From contig NW_027017984.1 in assembly GCF_032854445.1 (NCBI RefSeq), positions 62,001 to 126,000 of the forward strand: 64,000 nucleotides of DNA, in the 5' to 3' direction. How positions within the stretch are numbered: position 1 is the stretch's first letter; every line of letters begins with the position of its first letter. The notes beneath the pieces were generated by a model that saw nothing but the letters and a program-made list of their open reading frames with translations, ran no database searches and was not told the origin of the DNA. The translations under genes and the position numbers were made by a program. Source of the DNA: Liolophura sinensis. Taxonomy: Eukaryota; Mollusca; Polyplacophora; Chitonida; Chitonidae. Below, one piece after another: positions 48,049 to 61,221 of this stretch.

Positions 48049-48594
48049 TTTAACTCACCCAGCAATTACCTTACTTCTAAGTGCAAGACAATCTCAATGT
48101 CTTTATCTACGTGTAGAAAAACCACACCATTTGTACGTGAAAACCACAAGGTACTTGATACAGTCTGCTGTAAAAAGTACAACTGAACACTGACCCACTT
48201 CAGTAAGGTGCCAAAAGATGCGGAATTGAGCCAGGCATCGGCAGCTGTTGAAAAATTGCAAATTTCCCTGGTTTCCATGGAGTAAGAGCCGTTGCTGGGC
48301 ACGTGATTATGACATAAATGATCATTTCAATTGTCACTACAGCAAAAGTATTGGTCGGAGAGCAACGCAGTTGCACCATTCGATTCTCGTCACAAAATAC
48401 GTCGGATTAGCCTCTTACTAGCAGCACTGGAACAGTTTGTCCACTTTTGCATTTTTACCTGGTCTTTTGTTAATTGAAATCGGCTACACTGCACTCTGTA
48501 CAATCGCGACTGGTCATTACTATATTCAACTTTTGACTATAAGTTATGTTCCATTTGGTAGCTCAGAAGACGTCAAATCTATCGGCTAAGCCCA
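48049..48594 (+). repeat. H-type monomer with ATTACC, second copy (indel-rich)
   Basis: It matches the unit at 46534 in its first half. The rear has five single-base indels between 48325 and 48470 and totals 546 bp. The next boundary reads ATGTTCCATTTGGTAGCTC, a variant of the ATGTTCCCTTCGGTAGCTC form. Confidence 0.85.
48325..48470. other. Second cluster of single-base indels
   Basis: Five indels fall in about 150 bp: an extra T in ATCATTTCAA, a lost C in CAGCAAAAG, a lost T in GCAGTTGCACC, a lost T in CGATTCTCG and a lost T in GGTCTTTTGTT. All are in short runs. The matching unit at 46534 is clean. Confidence 0.6.
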
Positions 48595-50241
48595 TTTAAC
48601 TCACCCAGCAATTGTCTTACTTCTAAGTCCTAGACAATCTCAATGTCTTTATCTACGTGTAGAAAAACCACACCATTTGTACATAAAAAACACAAGGTAC
48701 TTGATACAGTCTGCTGTAAAAAGTACAACTAAACACTGACCCACATTTATAAGGTGCCAAAAGATGTGGAATTGGGCCAGGCATCGGCAGCTGTTAAAAA
48801 ATTGCAAATATCCCTGGTTTCCATGGAGTAAGAGCCGTTGCTGGGCACGTGATTATGACATCAATGATCATTGATCTGTCGCTAGAGCCAAAAGTATTGG
48901 TCGGAGAGCAACGCGGTTTGCACCATTCGATTTCTCGTCACAATATACGTCGGATTAGCCTCTTACTAGTAGCACTGGAACAGTCTTTCCACTTTTGCAT
49001 TTTTGCCTGGTCTTTTTGTTAATTGAAATCGGCTAAACTGTACTCTGTACAATCGCGACTGGTCATTACTATATTCAACTTTTGACTATAAGTTATGTGC
49101 CCTTCGGTAGCCCAGAAGACGTCAAATCTTTGGGCTAAGCCCATTTAACTCACCCAGCAATTGTCTTACTTCTAAGTCCAAGACAATCTCAATGTCTTTA
49201 TCTACGTGTAGAAAAACCACACCATTTGTACATAAAAAACACAAGGTACTTGATACCGTCTGCTGTAAAAAGTACAACTAAACACTGACCCACATTTATA
49301 AGGTGCCAAAAGATGTGGAATTGGGCCAGGCATCGGCAGATGTTAAAAAATTGCAAATATCCCTGGTTTCCATGGAGTAAGAGCCGTTGCTGGGCACGTG
49401 ATTATGACATCAATGATCATTGATCTGTCGCTACAGCCAAAAGTATTGGTCGGAGAGCAACGCGGTTTGCACCATTCGACTTCTCGTCACAAAATACGTC
49501 GGATTAGCCTCTTACTAGTAGCACTGGAACAGTTTTTCCACTTTTGCATTTTTGCTTGGTCTTTTTGATAATTGAAATCGGCTAAACTGTACTCTGTACA
49601 ATCGCGACTGGTCATTACTATATTCAACTTTTGACTATAAGTTATGTGCCCTTCGGTAGCCCAGAAGACGTCAAATCTTTGGGCTAAGCCCATTTAACTC
49701 ACCCAGCAATTGCCTTACTTCTAAGTGCAAGACAATCTTAATGTCTTTATCTACGTGTAGAAAAACCACACCATTTGTACGTGAAAACCACAAGGTACTT
49801 GATACAGTCTGCTGTAAAAAGTACAACTAAACACTGACCCACTTCAGTAATGTGCCAAAAGATGCAGAATTGAGCCAGGCATCGGCAGCTGTTGAAAAAT
49901 TGCAAATTTCCCTGGTTTCCATGGAGTAAGAGCCGTTGCTGGGCACGTGATTATGACATAAATGATCATTCAATTGTCACTACAGCCAAAAGTATTGGTC
50001 GGAGAGCAACGCGGTTTGCACCATTCGATTTGTCGTCACTAAATACGTCGGATTAGCCTCTTACCAGCAGCACTGGAACAGTTTTTCCACTTTTGCATTT
50101 TTGCCTGGTCTTTTTGTTAATTGAAATTGGCTACACTACACTCTGTACAATCGCGACTGGTCATTACTATATTCAACTTTTGACTATAAGTTATGTGCCC
50201 CTCGGTAGCACAGAAGACGTCAAATCTTTGGGCTAAGCCCA
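48595..50241 (+). repeat. Three-monomer block resembling units 2-4 of the second 4-mer
   Basis: Monomers start at 48595 (C with TCCTAGAC but no deletion), 49144 (TACCGTCTGC, CAGATGTT, GCTTGGTC, as at 34589 and 43240) and 49693 (D-like front, CTACACTACACTC and CCCCTCGG rear). The first unit carries the marker of the deleted monomers yet is full length. Confidence 0.82.
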
Positions 50242-52988
50242 TTTAACTCACCCAGCAATTGTCTTACTTCTAAGTCCAAGACAATCTCAATGTCTTTATC
50301 TGCGTGTAGAAATACCACACCATTTGTACATAAAAAACACAAGGTACTTGATACAGTCTGCTGTAAAAAGTACAACTAAACACTGACCCACATTTATAAG
50401 GTGCCAAAAGATGTGGAATTGGGCCAGGCATCGGCAGCTGTTAAAAAATTGCAAATATCCCTGGTTTCCATGGAGTAAGAGCCGTTGCTGGGCACGTGTT
50501 TATGACATCAATGATCATTGATCTGTCGCTACAGCCAAAGGTATTGGTCGGAGAGCAACGCGGTTTGCACCATTCGATTTGTCGTCACAAAATACGTCGG
50601 ATTAGCCTCTTACCAGCAGCACAGGAACAGTTTTTCCACTTTTGCATTTTTGCCTGGTCTTTTTGTTAATTGAAACCGGCTACACTGCACTCTGTACAAT
50701 CGCGACTGGGTCATTACTATATTCAACTTTTGACTATAAGTTATGTGCCCTTCGGTAGCACAGAAGACGTCAAATCTTTGGGCTAAGCCCATTTAACTCA
50801 CCCAGCAAGTGCCTTACTTCTAAGTGCAAGACAATCTTAATGTCTTTATCTACGTGTAGAAAAACCACACCATTTGTACGTGAAAACCACAAGGTACTTA
50901 ATACAGTCTGCTGTAAAAAGTACAACTGAACACTGACCCACTTCAGTAAGGTGCCAAAAGATGCGGAATTGAGCCAGGCATCGGCAGCTGTTGAAAAATT
51001 GCAAATTTCCCTGGTTTCCATGGAGTAAGAGCCGTTGCTGGGCACGTGATTATGACATAAATGATCATTCAATTGTCGCTACAGCCAAAAGTATTGGTCG
51101 GAGAGCAACGCGGATTGCACCATTCGATTTCTCGTCACAAAATACGTCGGATTAGGCTCTTACTAATAGCATTGGAACAGTTTTTCCACTTTTGCATTTT
51201 TACCTGGTCTTTTTGTTAATTGAAATCGGCTACACTGTACTCTGTACAATCGCGACTGGTCATTACTATATTCAACTTTTGACTATAAGTTATGTGCCCT
51301 TCGGTAGCCCAGAAGACCTGAAATCTTTGGCCCAAGCCCATTTAACTCACCCAGCAATTGTCTTACTTCTAAGTCCAAGACAATCTCAATGTCTTTATCT
51401 ACGTGTAGAAAAACCACACCATTTGTACATAAAAAACACAAGGTACTTGATACAGTCTGCTGTAAAAAGTACAACTAAACACTGAAGCACATTTTTAAGG
51501 TGTCAAAAGATGCAGAATTGGGCCAGGCATCGGCAGCTGTTAAAAAATTGCAAATATCCCTGGTTTCCATGGAGAAAGAGCCGTTGCTGGGCACGTGATT
51601 ATGACATCAATGATCAATCAATTGTCGCTACAGCCAAAAGTATTGGTCGGAGAGCAACGCGGTTTGCACCATTCGATTTCTCGTCACAAAATACGTCGGA
51701 TTAGCCTCTTACCAGCAGCGCTGGAACAGTTTTTCCACTTTTGCATTTTTACCTGGTCTTTTTGTTAATTAAAATCGGCTAAACTGTACTCTGTACAATC
51801 GCGACTGGTCATTACTATATTCAACTTTTGACTATAAGTTATGTGCCCTTCGGTAGCCCAGAAGACGTTCAAATCTTTGGGCTCAGCCCATTTAACTCAC
51901 CCAGCAATTGTCTTACTTCTAAGTGCAAGACAATCTCAATGTCTTTATCTACGTGTAGAAAAACCACACCATTTGTACGTGAAAAACACAAGGTACTTGA
52001 TACAGTCTGCTGTAAAAAGTACAACTGACGACAGACCCACATGAATAAGGCGCCAAAAGATGCGGAATTGAGCCAGACATCGGCAGCTGTTGAAAAATTG
52101 CAAATTTCCCTGGTTTCCATGGAGTAAGAGCCGTTGCTGGGCACGTGATTATGACATAAATGATCATTCAATTGTCACTACAGGCAAAAGTATTGGTCGG
52201 AGAGCAACGCGGTTTGCACCATTCGATTTGTCGTCACAAAATACGTCGGATTAGCCTCTTACCAGCAGCACTGGAACAGTTTTTCCACTTTTGCATTTTT
52301 GCCTGGTCTTTTTGTTAATTGAAATCGGCTACACTGCACTCTGTACAATCGCGACTGGTTATTACTATATTCAACTTTTGACTATAAGTTATGTGCCCTT
52401 CGGTAGCCCAGAAGACGTCAAATCTTTGGGCCAAGCCCATTTAACTCACCCAGCAATTGCCTTACTTCTAAGTGCAAGACAATCTCAATGTCTTTATCTA
52501 CGTGTAGAAAAACCACACCATTTGTACGTGAAAACCACAAGGTACTTGATACTGTCTGCTGTAAAAAGTACTACTGAACACTGACCCACTTCAGTAAGGT
52601 GCCAAAAGATGCGGAATTGAGCCAGGCATCGGCAGCTGTTGAAAAATTGCAAATTTCCCTGGTTTCCATAGAGTAAGAGCCGTTGCTGGGCACGTGATTA
52701 TGACATAAATGATCATTCAATTGTCACTACAGCCAAAAGTATTGGTCGGAGAGCAACGCGGTTTGCACCATTCGATTTGTCGTCACAAAATACGTAGGAT
52801 TAGCCTATTACCAGCAGCACTGGAACAGTTTTTCCACTTTTGCATTTTTGCCTGGTCTTTTTGTTAATTGAAATCGGCTACACTGTACTCTGTACAATCG
52901 CGACTGGTCATTACTATATTCAACTTTTGACTATAAGTTATGTGCCCTTCGGTAGCCCAGAAGACGTCAAATCTTTGGGCTAAGCCCA
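50242..52988 (+). repeat. 5-mer higher-order repeat, copy 1
   Basis: Monomers start at 50242, 50792, 51341, 51891 and 52440. Markers shared with the next copy are CACGTGTTTATGAC, GCACAGGAACAG, CGACTGGGTC (an extra G), GTACTTAATAC, GGAGAAAGAGCC, AGCGCTGG, TTAATTAAAATC, GACGACAGACCC, CAGACATCGG and CCATAGAGTAAG. The front of the first unit (TTTATCTGCG, AGAAATACC) is C*-like and is not shared. Confidence 0.88.
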
Positions 52989-55732
52989 TTTAACTCACCC
53001 AGCATTTGTCTTACTTCTAAGTCCAAGACAATCTCAATGTCTTTATCTACGTGTAGAAAAACCACACCATTTGTACATAAAAAACACAAGGTACTTGATA
53101 CAGTCTGCTGTAAAAAGTACAACTAAACACTGACCCACATTTATAAGGTGCCAAAAGATGTGGAATTGGGCCAGGCATCGGCAGCTGTTAAAAAATTGCA
53201 AATATCCCTGGTTTCCATGGAGTAAGAGCCGTTGCTGGGCACGTGTTTATGACATCAATGATCATTGATCTGTCGCTACAGCCAAAGGTATTGGTCGGAG
53301 AGCAACGCGGTTTGCACCATTCGATTTGTCGTCACAAAATACGTCGGATTAGCCTCTTACCAGCAGCACAGGAACAGTTTTTCCACTTTTGCATTTTTGC
53401 CTGGTCTTTTTGTTAATTGAAACCGGCTACACTGCACTCTGTACAATCGCGACTGGGTCATTACTATATTCAACTTTTGACTATAAGTTATGTGCCCTTC
53501 GGTAGCACAGAAGACGTCAAATCTTTGGGCTAAGCCCATTTAACTCACCCAGCAATTGCCTTACTTCTAAGTGCAAGACAATCTTAATGTCTTTATCTAC
53601 GTGTAGAAAAACCACACCATTTGTACGTGAAAACCACAAGGTACTTAATACAGTCTGCTGTAAAAAGTACAACTGAACACTGACCCACTTCAGTAAGGTG
53701 CCAAAAGATGCGGAATTGAGCCAGGCATCGGCAGCTGTTGAAAAATTGCAAATTTCCCTGGTTTCCATGGAGTAAGAGCCGTTGCTGGGCACGTGATTAT
53801 GACATAAATGATCATTCAATTGTCGCTACAGCCAAAAGTATTGGTCGGAGAGCAACGCGGATTGCACCATTCGATTTCTCGTCACAAAATACGTCGGATT
53901 AGGCTCTTACTAATAGCATTGGAACAGTTTTTCCACTTTTGCATTTTTACCTGGTCTTTTTGTTAATTGAAATCGGCTACACTGTACTCTGTACAATCGC
54001 GACTGGTCATTACTATATTCAACTTTTGACTATAAGTTATGTGCCCTTCGGTAGCCCAGAAGACCTCAAATCTTTGGGCCAAGCCCATTTAACTCACCCA
54101 GCAATTGTCTTACTTCTAAGTCCAAGACAATCTCAATGTCTTTATCTACGTGTAGAAAAACCACACCATTTGTACATAAAAAACACAAGGTACTTGATAC
54201 AGTCTGCTGTAAAAAGTACAACTAAACACTGACCCACATTTTTAAGGTGTCAAAAGATGCAGAATTGGGCCAGGCATCGGCAGCTGTTAAAAATTGCAAA
54301 TATCCCTGGTTTCCATGGAGAAAGAGCCGTTGCTGGGCACGTGATTATGACATCAATGATCAATCAATTGTCGCTACAGCCAAAAGTATTGGTCGGAGAG
54401 CAACGCGGTTTGCACCATTCGATTTCTCGTCACAAAATACGTCGGATTAGCCTCTTACCAGCAGCGCTGGAACAGTTTTTCCACTTTTGCATTTTTACCT
54501 GGTCTTTTTGTTAATTAAAATCGGCTAAACTGTACTCTGTACAATCGCGACTGGTCATTACTATATTCAACTTTTGACTATAAGTTATGTGCCCTTCGGT
54601 AGCCCAGAAGACGTCAAATCTTTGGGCTCAGCCCATTTAACTCACCCAGCAATTGTCTTACTTCTAAGTGCAAGACAATCTCAATGTCTTTATCTACGTG
54701 TAGAAAAACCACACCATTTGTACGTGAAAAACACAAGGTACTTGATACAGTCTGCTGTAAAAAGTACAACTGACGACAGACCCACATGAATAAGGCAGCA
54801 AAAGATGCGGAATTGAGCCAGACATCGGCAGCTGTTGAAAAATTGCAAATTTCCCTGGTTTCCATGGAGTAAGAGCCGTTGCTGGGCACGTGATTATGAC
54901 ATAAATGATCATTCAATTGTCACTACAGGCAAAAGTATTGGTCGGAGAGCAACGCGGTTTGCACCATTCGATTTGTCGTCACAAAATACGTCGGATTAGC
55001 CTCTTACCAGCAGCACTGGAACAGTTTTTCCACTTTTGCATTTTTGCCTGGTCTTTTTGTTAATTGAAATCGGCTACACTGCACTCTGTACAATCGCGAC
55101 TGGTTATTACTATATTCAACTTTTGACTATAAGTTATGTGCCCTTCGGTAGCCCAGAAGACGTCAAATCTTTGGGCCAAGCCCATTTAACTCACCCAGCA
55201 ATTGCCTTACTTCTAAGTGCAAGACAATCTCAATGTCTTTATCTACGTGTAGAAAAACCACACCATTTGTACGTGAAAACCACAAGGTACTTGATACAGT
55301 CTGCTGTAAAAAGTACTACTGAACACTGACCCACTTCAGTAAGGTGCCAAAAGATGCGGAATTGAGCCAGGCATCGGCAGCTGTTGAAAAATTGCAAATT
55401 TCCCTGGTTTCCATAGAGTAAGAGCCGTTGCTGGGCACGTGATTATGACATAAATGATCATTCAATGTCACTACAGCCAAAAGTATTGGTCGGAGAGCAA
55501 CGCGGATTGCACTATTCGATTTCTCGTCACAAAATACGTCGGATTAGCCTCTTACCAGCAGCACTGGAACAGTTTGTCCACTTTTGCATTTTTGCCTGGT
55601 CTTTTTGTTAATTGAAATCGGCTACACTGTACTCTGTACAATCGCGACTGGTCATTACTATATTCAACTTTTGATTATAAGTTATGTGCCCCTCGGTAGC
55701 CCAGAAGACGTCAAATCTTTGGGCTAAGCCCA
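52989..55732 (+). repeat. 5-mer higher-order repeat, copy 2
   Basis: Monomers start at 52989, 53539, 54088, 54636 and 55185, at offsets of 2745-2747 bp. All listed markers recur. Differences include loss of an A in GTTAAAAATTG near 54290, AAGGCAGCAAAAG near 54795, and loss of one T in TTCAATGTC near 55465. Clear identity begins near 50490/53240 and ends near 52700/55445. Confidence 0.88.
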
Positions 55733-56830
55733 TTTAACTCACCCAGCAATTGTCTTACTTCTAAGTCCAAGACAATCTCAATGTCTTTATCTACGTGTAG
55801 AAATACCACACCATTTGTACATAAAAAACACAAGGTACTTGATACAGTCTGCTGTAAAAAGTACAACTAAACACTGACCCACATTTATAAGGTGCCAAAA
55901 GATGTGGAATTGAGCCAGGCATCGGCAGCTGTTAAAAAATTGAAAATATCCCTGGTTTCCATGGAGTAAGAGCCGTTGCTGGGCACGTGATTATGACATC
56001 AATGATCATTGATCTGTCGCTACAGCCAAAAGTATTGGTCGGAGAGCAACGCGGTTTGCACCATTCGATTTCTCGTCACAAAATACGTCGGATTAGCCTC
56101 TTACTAGTAGCATTGGAACAGTTTGTCCACTTTTGCATTTTTACCTGGTCTTTTTGTTAATTGAAATCGGCTACACTGTACTCTGTACAATCGCGACAGG
56201 TCATTACTATATTCAACTTTTGACTATAAGTTATGTGCCTTTCGGTAGCCCAGAAGACGTCAAATCTTTGGGCTAAGCCCATTTAACTCACCCAGCAATT
56301 GCCTTACTTCTAAGTGCAAGACAATCTCAATGTCTTTATCTACGCGTAGAAAAACCACACCATTTGTACGTGAAAACCACAAGGTATGTGATACAGTCTG
56401 CTGTAAAATGTACAACTGAACACTGACCCACTTCAGTAAGGTGCCAAAAGATGCGGAATTGAGCCAGGCATCGGCAGCTGTTGAAAAATTGCAAATTTCC
56501 CTGGTTTCCATATAGTAAGAGCCGTTGCTGGGCACGTGATTATGACATAAATGATCATTCAATTGTCACTACAGGCAAAAATATTGGTCGGAGAGCAACG
56601 CGGTTTGCACCATTCGATTTGTTGTCACAAAATACGTCGGATCAGCCTTTTACTAGCAGCACTGGAACAGTTTTTCCACTTTTGCATTTTTGCCTGGTCT
56701 TTTTGTTAATTGAAATCGGCTACACTGTACTCTGTACAATCGCGACTGGTCATTACTATATTCAACTTTTGACTATAAGTTATGTGCCCCTCGGTAGCCC
56801 AGAAGACGTCAAATCTTTGGGCTAAGCCCA
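55733..56830 (+). repeat. Two monomers linking the 5-mer and 4-mer blocks
   Basis: The unit at 55733 is C-like with GGAATTGAGCC and TTGAAAATATCC and recurs at 61771. The unit at 56282 has CTACGCGTAG, AAGGTATGTG, CCATATAGTAAG and CAAAAATATTGG, relating it to the divergent unit at 35687. GATTTGTTGTC and GGATCAGCCTTTTAC are private. Confidence 0.82.
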
Positions 56831-59024
56831 TTTAACTCACCCAGCAATTGTCTTACTTCTAAGTCCAAGACAAGCTCAATGTCTTTATCTACGTGTAGAA
56901 ATACCACACCATTTGTACATAAAAAACACAAGGTACTTGATACAGTCTGCTGTAAAAAGTACAACTAAACACTGACCCACATTTATAAGGTGCCAAAAGA
57001 TGTGGAATTGGGCCAGGCATCGGCAGCTGTTAAAAAATTGAAAATATCCCTGGTTTCCATGGAGTAAGAGCCGTTGCTGGGGACGTGATTATGACATCAA
57101 TGATCATTGATCTGTCGCTACAGCCAAAAGTATTGGTCGGAGAGCAACGCGGTTTGCACCATTCGATTTCTCGTCACAAAATACGTCGGATTAGCCTCTT
57201 ACTAGTAGCATTGGAACAGTTTTTTCCACTTTTGCATTTTTGCTTCGTCTTTTTGTTCATTGAAATCGGCTAAACTGTACTCTGTACAATCGCGACTGGT
57301 CATTACTATATTCAACTTTTGACTATAAGTTATGTGCCCTTCGGTAGCCCAGAAGACGTCAAATCTTTCGGCTAAGCCCATTTAACTCACCCAGCAATTG
57401 CCTTACTTCTAAGTGCAAGACAATCTTAATGTCTTTATCTACGTGTAGAAAAAAAACACCATTTGTACGTGAAAAACACAAGGTACTTGATACAGTCTGC
57501 TGTAAAAAGTACAACTGAGCACTGACCCACTTCAGTAAGGTGCCAAAAGATGCAGAATTGAGCCAGGCATCGGCAGCTGTTGAAAAATTGCAAATTTCCC
57601 TGGTTTCCATGGAGTAAGAGCCGTTGCTGGGCAAGTGATTATGACATAAGTGATCATTCAATTGTCACTACAGCCAAAAGTATGGTCGGAGAGCAACGCG
57701 GATTGCACTATTCGATTTCTCGTCACAAAATACGTCGGATTAGCCTCTTACCAGCAGCACTGGAACAGTTTGTCCACTTTTGCATTTTTGCCTGGTCTTT
57801 TTGTTAATTGAAATCGGCTACACTGTACTCTGTACAATCGCGACTGGTCATTACTATATTCAACTTTTCACTATAAGTTATGTGCCCTTCGGTAGCCCAG
57901 AAGACGTCAAATCTATCGGCTTAGCCCATTCAACTCACCCAGCAATTACCTTACTTCTAAGTGCTAGAGAATCTCAATGTCTTTATCTACGTGTAGAAAA
58001 ACCACACCATTTGTACGTGAAAACCACAAGGTACTTGATACAGTCTGCTGTAAAAAGTACAACGGAACACTGACCCACTTCAGTAAGGTGCCAAAAGATG
58101 CGGAATTGAGCCAGGCATCGGCAGCTGTTGAAAAATTGCAAATTTCCTGGTTTCCATGGAGTAAGAGCCGTTGCTGGGCACGTGATTATGACATAAATGA
58201 TCATTCAATTGTCACTACAGGCAAAAGTATTGGTCGGAGAGCAACGCGGTTTCCACCATTCGATTTCTCGTCACAAAATACGTCGGATTAGCCTCTTACC
58301 AGCAGCACTGGAACAGTTTTTCCACTTTGCATTTTTACCTGGTCTTTTTGTTAATTGAAATCGGCTACACTGTACTCTGTACAATCGCGACTGGTCATTA
58401 CTATATTCAACTTTTGACTATAAGTTATGTGCCCTTCGGTAGCCCAGAAGACGTCAAATCTTTGGGCCAAGCCCATTTAACTCACCCAGCAATTGCCTTA
58501 CTTCTAAGTGCAAGACAATCTCAATGTCTTTATCTACGTGTAGAAAAACCACACCATTTGTACGTGAAAACCACAAGGTACTTGATACAGTCTGCTGTAA
58601 AAAGTACAACTGAACACTGACCCACTTCAGTAAGGTGCCAAAGATGCGGAATTGAGCCAGGCATCGGCAGCTGTTGAAAAATTTGCAAATTTCCCTGGTT
58701 TCCATGGAGTAAGAGCCGTTGCTGGGCACGTGATTATGACATTAATGATCATTCAATTGTCACTACAGCCAAAAGTATTGGTCGGACAGCAACGCGGTTT
58801 GCACCATTCGATTTGTCGTCACAAAATACGTCGGAATAGCCTCTTACCAGCAGCACTGGAACAGTTTTTCCACTTTTGCATTTTTGCCTGGTCTTTTTGT
58901 TAATTGAAATCGGCTACACTGTACTCTGTACAATCGCGACTGGTCATTACTATATTCAACTTTTGACTATAAGTTATGTGCCCCTCGGTAGCCCAGAAGA
59001 CGTCAAATCTTTCGGCTAAGCCCA
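56831..59024 (+). repeat. Third 4-mer higher-order repeat, copy 1
   Basis: Monomers start at 56831, 57381, 57929 and 58476. Markers shared with the next copy are TTGAAAATATCC, GGGGACGTGATT, GGCAAGTGATT, TTTTCACTATAAG, CGGCTTAGCCC, TTCAACTCACC, GTGCTAGAGAATC and GGTTTCCACC. This copy has at least six single-base indels. Confidence 0.87.
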
Positions 59025-61221
59025 TTTAACTCACCCAGCAATTGTCTTACTTCTAAGTCCAAGACAATCTCAATGTCTTTATCTACGTGTAGAAATACCA
59101 CACCATTTGTACATAAAAAACACAAGGTACTTGATACAGTCTGCTGTAAAAAGTACAACTAAACACTGACCCACATTTATAAGGTGCCAAAAGATGTGGA
59201 ATTGGGCCAGGCATCGGCAGCTGTTAAAAAATTGAAAATATCCCTGGTTTCCATGGAGTAAGAGCCGTTGCTGGGGACGTGATTATGACATCAATGATCA
59301 TTGATCTGTCGCTACAGCCAAAAGTATTGGTCGGAGAGCAACGCGGTTTGCACCATTCGATTTCTCGTCACAAAATACGTCGGATTAGCCTCTTACTAGT
59401 AGCATTGGAACAGTTTTTCCACTTTTGCATTTTTGCTTCGTCTTTTTGTTAATTGAAATCGGCTAAACTGTACTCTGTACAATCGCGACTGGTCATTACT
59501 ATATTCAACTTTTGACTATAAGTTATGTGCCCTTCGGTAGCCCAGAAGACGTCAAATCTTTCGGCTAAGCCCATTTAACTCACCCAGCAATTGCCTTACT
59601 TCTAAGTGCAAGACAATCTTAATGTCTTTATCTACGTGTAGAAAAACCACACCATTTGTACGTGAAAAACACAAGGTACTTGATACAGTCTGCTGTAAAA
59701 AGTACAACTGAGCACTGACCCACTTCAGTAAGGTGCCAAAAGATGCAGAATTGAGCCAGGCATCGGCAGCTGTTGAAAAATTGCAAATTTCCCTGGTTTC
59801 CATGGAGTAAGAGCCGTTGCTGGGCAAGTGATTATGACATAAGTGATCATTCAATTGTCACTACAGCCAAAAGTATTGGTCGGAGAGCAACGCGGATTGC
59901 ACTATTCGATTTCTCGTCACAAAATACGTCGGATTAGCCTCTTACCAGCAGCACTGGAACAGTTTGTCCACTTTTGCATTTTTGCCTGGTCTTTTTGTTA
60001 ATTGAAATCGGCTACACTGTACTCTGTACAATCGCGACTGGTCATTACTATATTCAACTTTTCACTATAAGTTATGTGCCCTTCGGTAGCCCAGAAGACG
60101 TCAAATCTATCGGCTTAGCCCATTCAACTCACCCAGCAATTACCTTACTTCTAAGTGCTAGAGAATCTCAATGTCTTTATCTACGTGTAGAAAAACCACA
60201 CCATTTGTACGTGAAAACCACAAGGTACTTGATACAGTCTGCTGTAAAAAGTACAACTGAACACTGACCCACTTCAGTAAGGTGCCAAAAGATGCGGAAT
60301 TGAGCCAGGCATCGGCAGCTGTTGAAAAATTGCAAATTTCCCTGGTTTCCATGGAGTAAGAGCCGTTGCTGGGCACGTGATTATGACATAAATGATCATT
60401 CAATTGTCACTACAGGCAAAAGTATTGGTCGGAGAGCAACGCGGTTTCCACCATTCGATTTCTCGTCACAAAATACGTCGGATTAGCCTCTTACCAGCAG
60501 CACTGGAACAGTTTTTTCCACTTTTGCATTTTTACCTGGTCTTTTTGTTAATTGAAATCGGCTACACTGTACTCTGTACAATCGCGACTGGTCATTACTA
60601 TATTCAACTTTTGACTATAAGTTATGTGCCCTTCGGTAGCCCAGAAGACGTCAAATCTTTGGGCCAAGCCCATTTAACTAACCCAGCAATTGCCTTACTT
60701 CTAAGTGCAAGACAATCTCAATGTCTTTATCTACGTGTAGAAAAACCACACCATTTGTACGTGAAAACCACAAGGTACTTGATACAGTCTGCTGTAAAAA
60801 GTACAACTGAACACTGACCCACTTCAGTAAGGTGCCAAAAGATGCGGAATTGAGCCAGGCATCGGCAGCTGTTGAAAAATTGCAAATTTCCCTGGTTTCC
60901 ATGGAGTAAGAGCCGTTGCTGGGCACGTGATTATGACATAAATGATCATTCAATTGTCACTACAGCCAAAAGTATTGGTCGGAGAGCAACGCGGTTTGCA
61001 CCATTCGATTTGTCGTCACAAAATACGTCGGAATAGTCTCTTACCAGCAGCACTGGAACAGTTTTTTCACTTTTGCATTTTTACCTGGTCTTTTTGTTAA
61101 TTGAAATCGGCTACACTGTACTCTGTACAATCGCGACTGGTCATTACTATATTCAACTTTTGACTATAAGTTATGTGCCCTTCGGTAGCCCAGAAGACGT
61201 CAAATCTTTGGGCTAAGCCCA
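59025..61221 (+). repeat. Third 4-mer higher-order repeat, copy 2
   Basis: Monomers start at 59025, 59574, 60123 and 60673. It shares every marker listed for copy 1 but lacks most of its indels. One extra T lies in the T-run near 60510-60516. TTTAACTAACCC at the start of the last unit also appears at 62320 and 63418. Confidence 0.87.

Noticed and set aside
60392-60817. 141-codon plus-strand frame, the longest in the window
   Set aside because: It exists because an extra T in the T-run near 60510 joins two frames. A homopolymer-length change is the least reliable kind of variant here.
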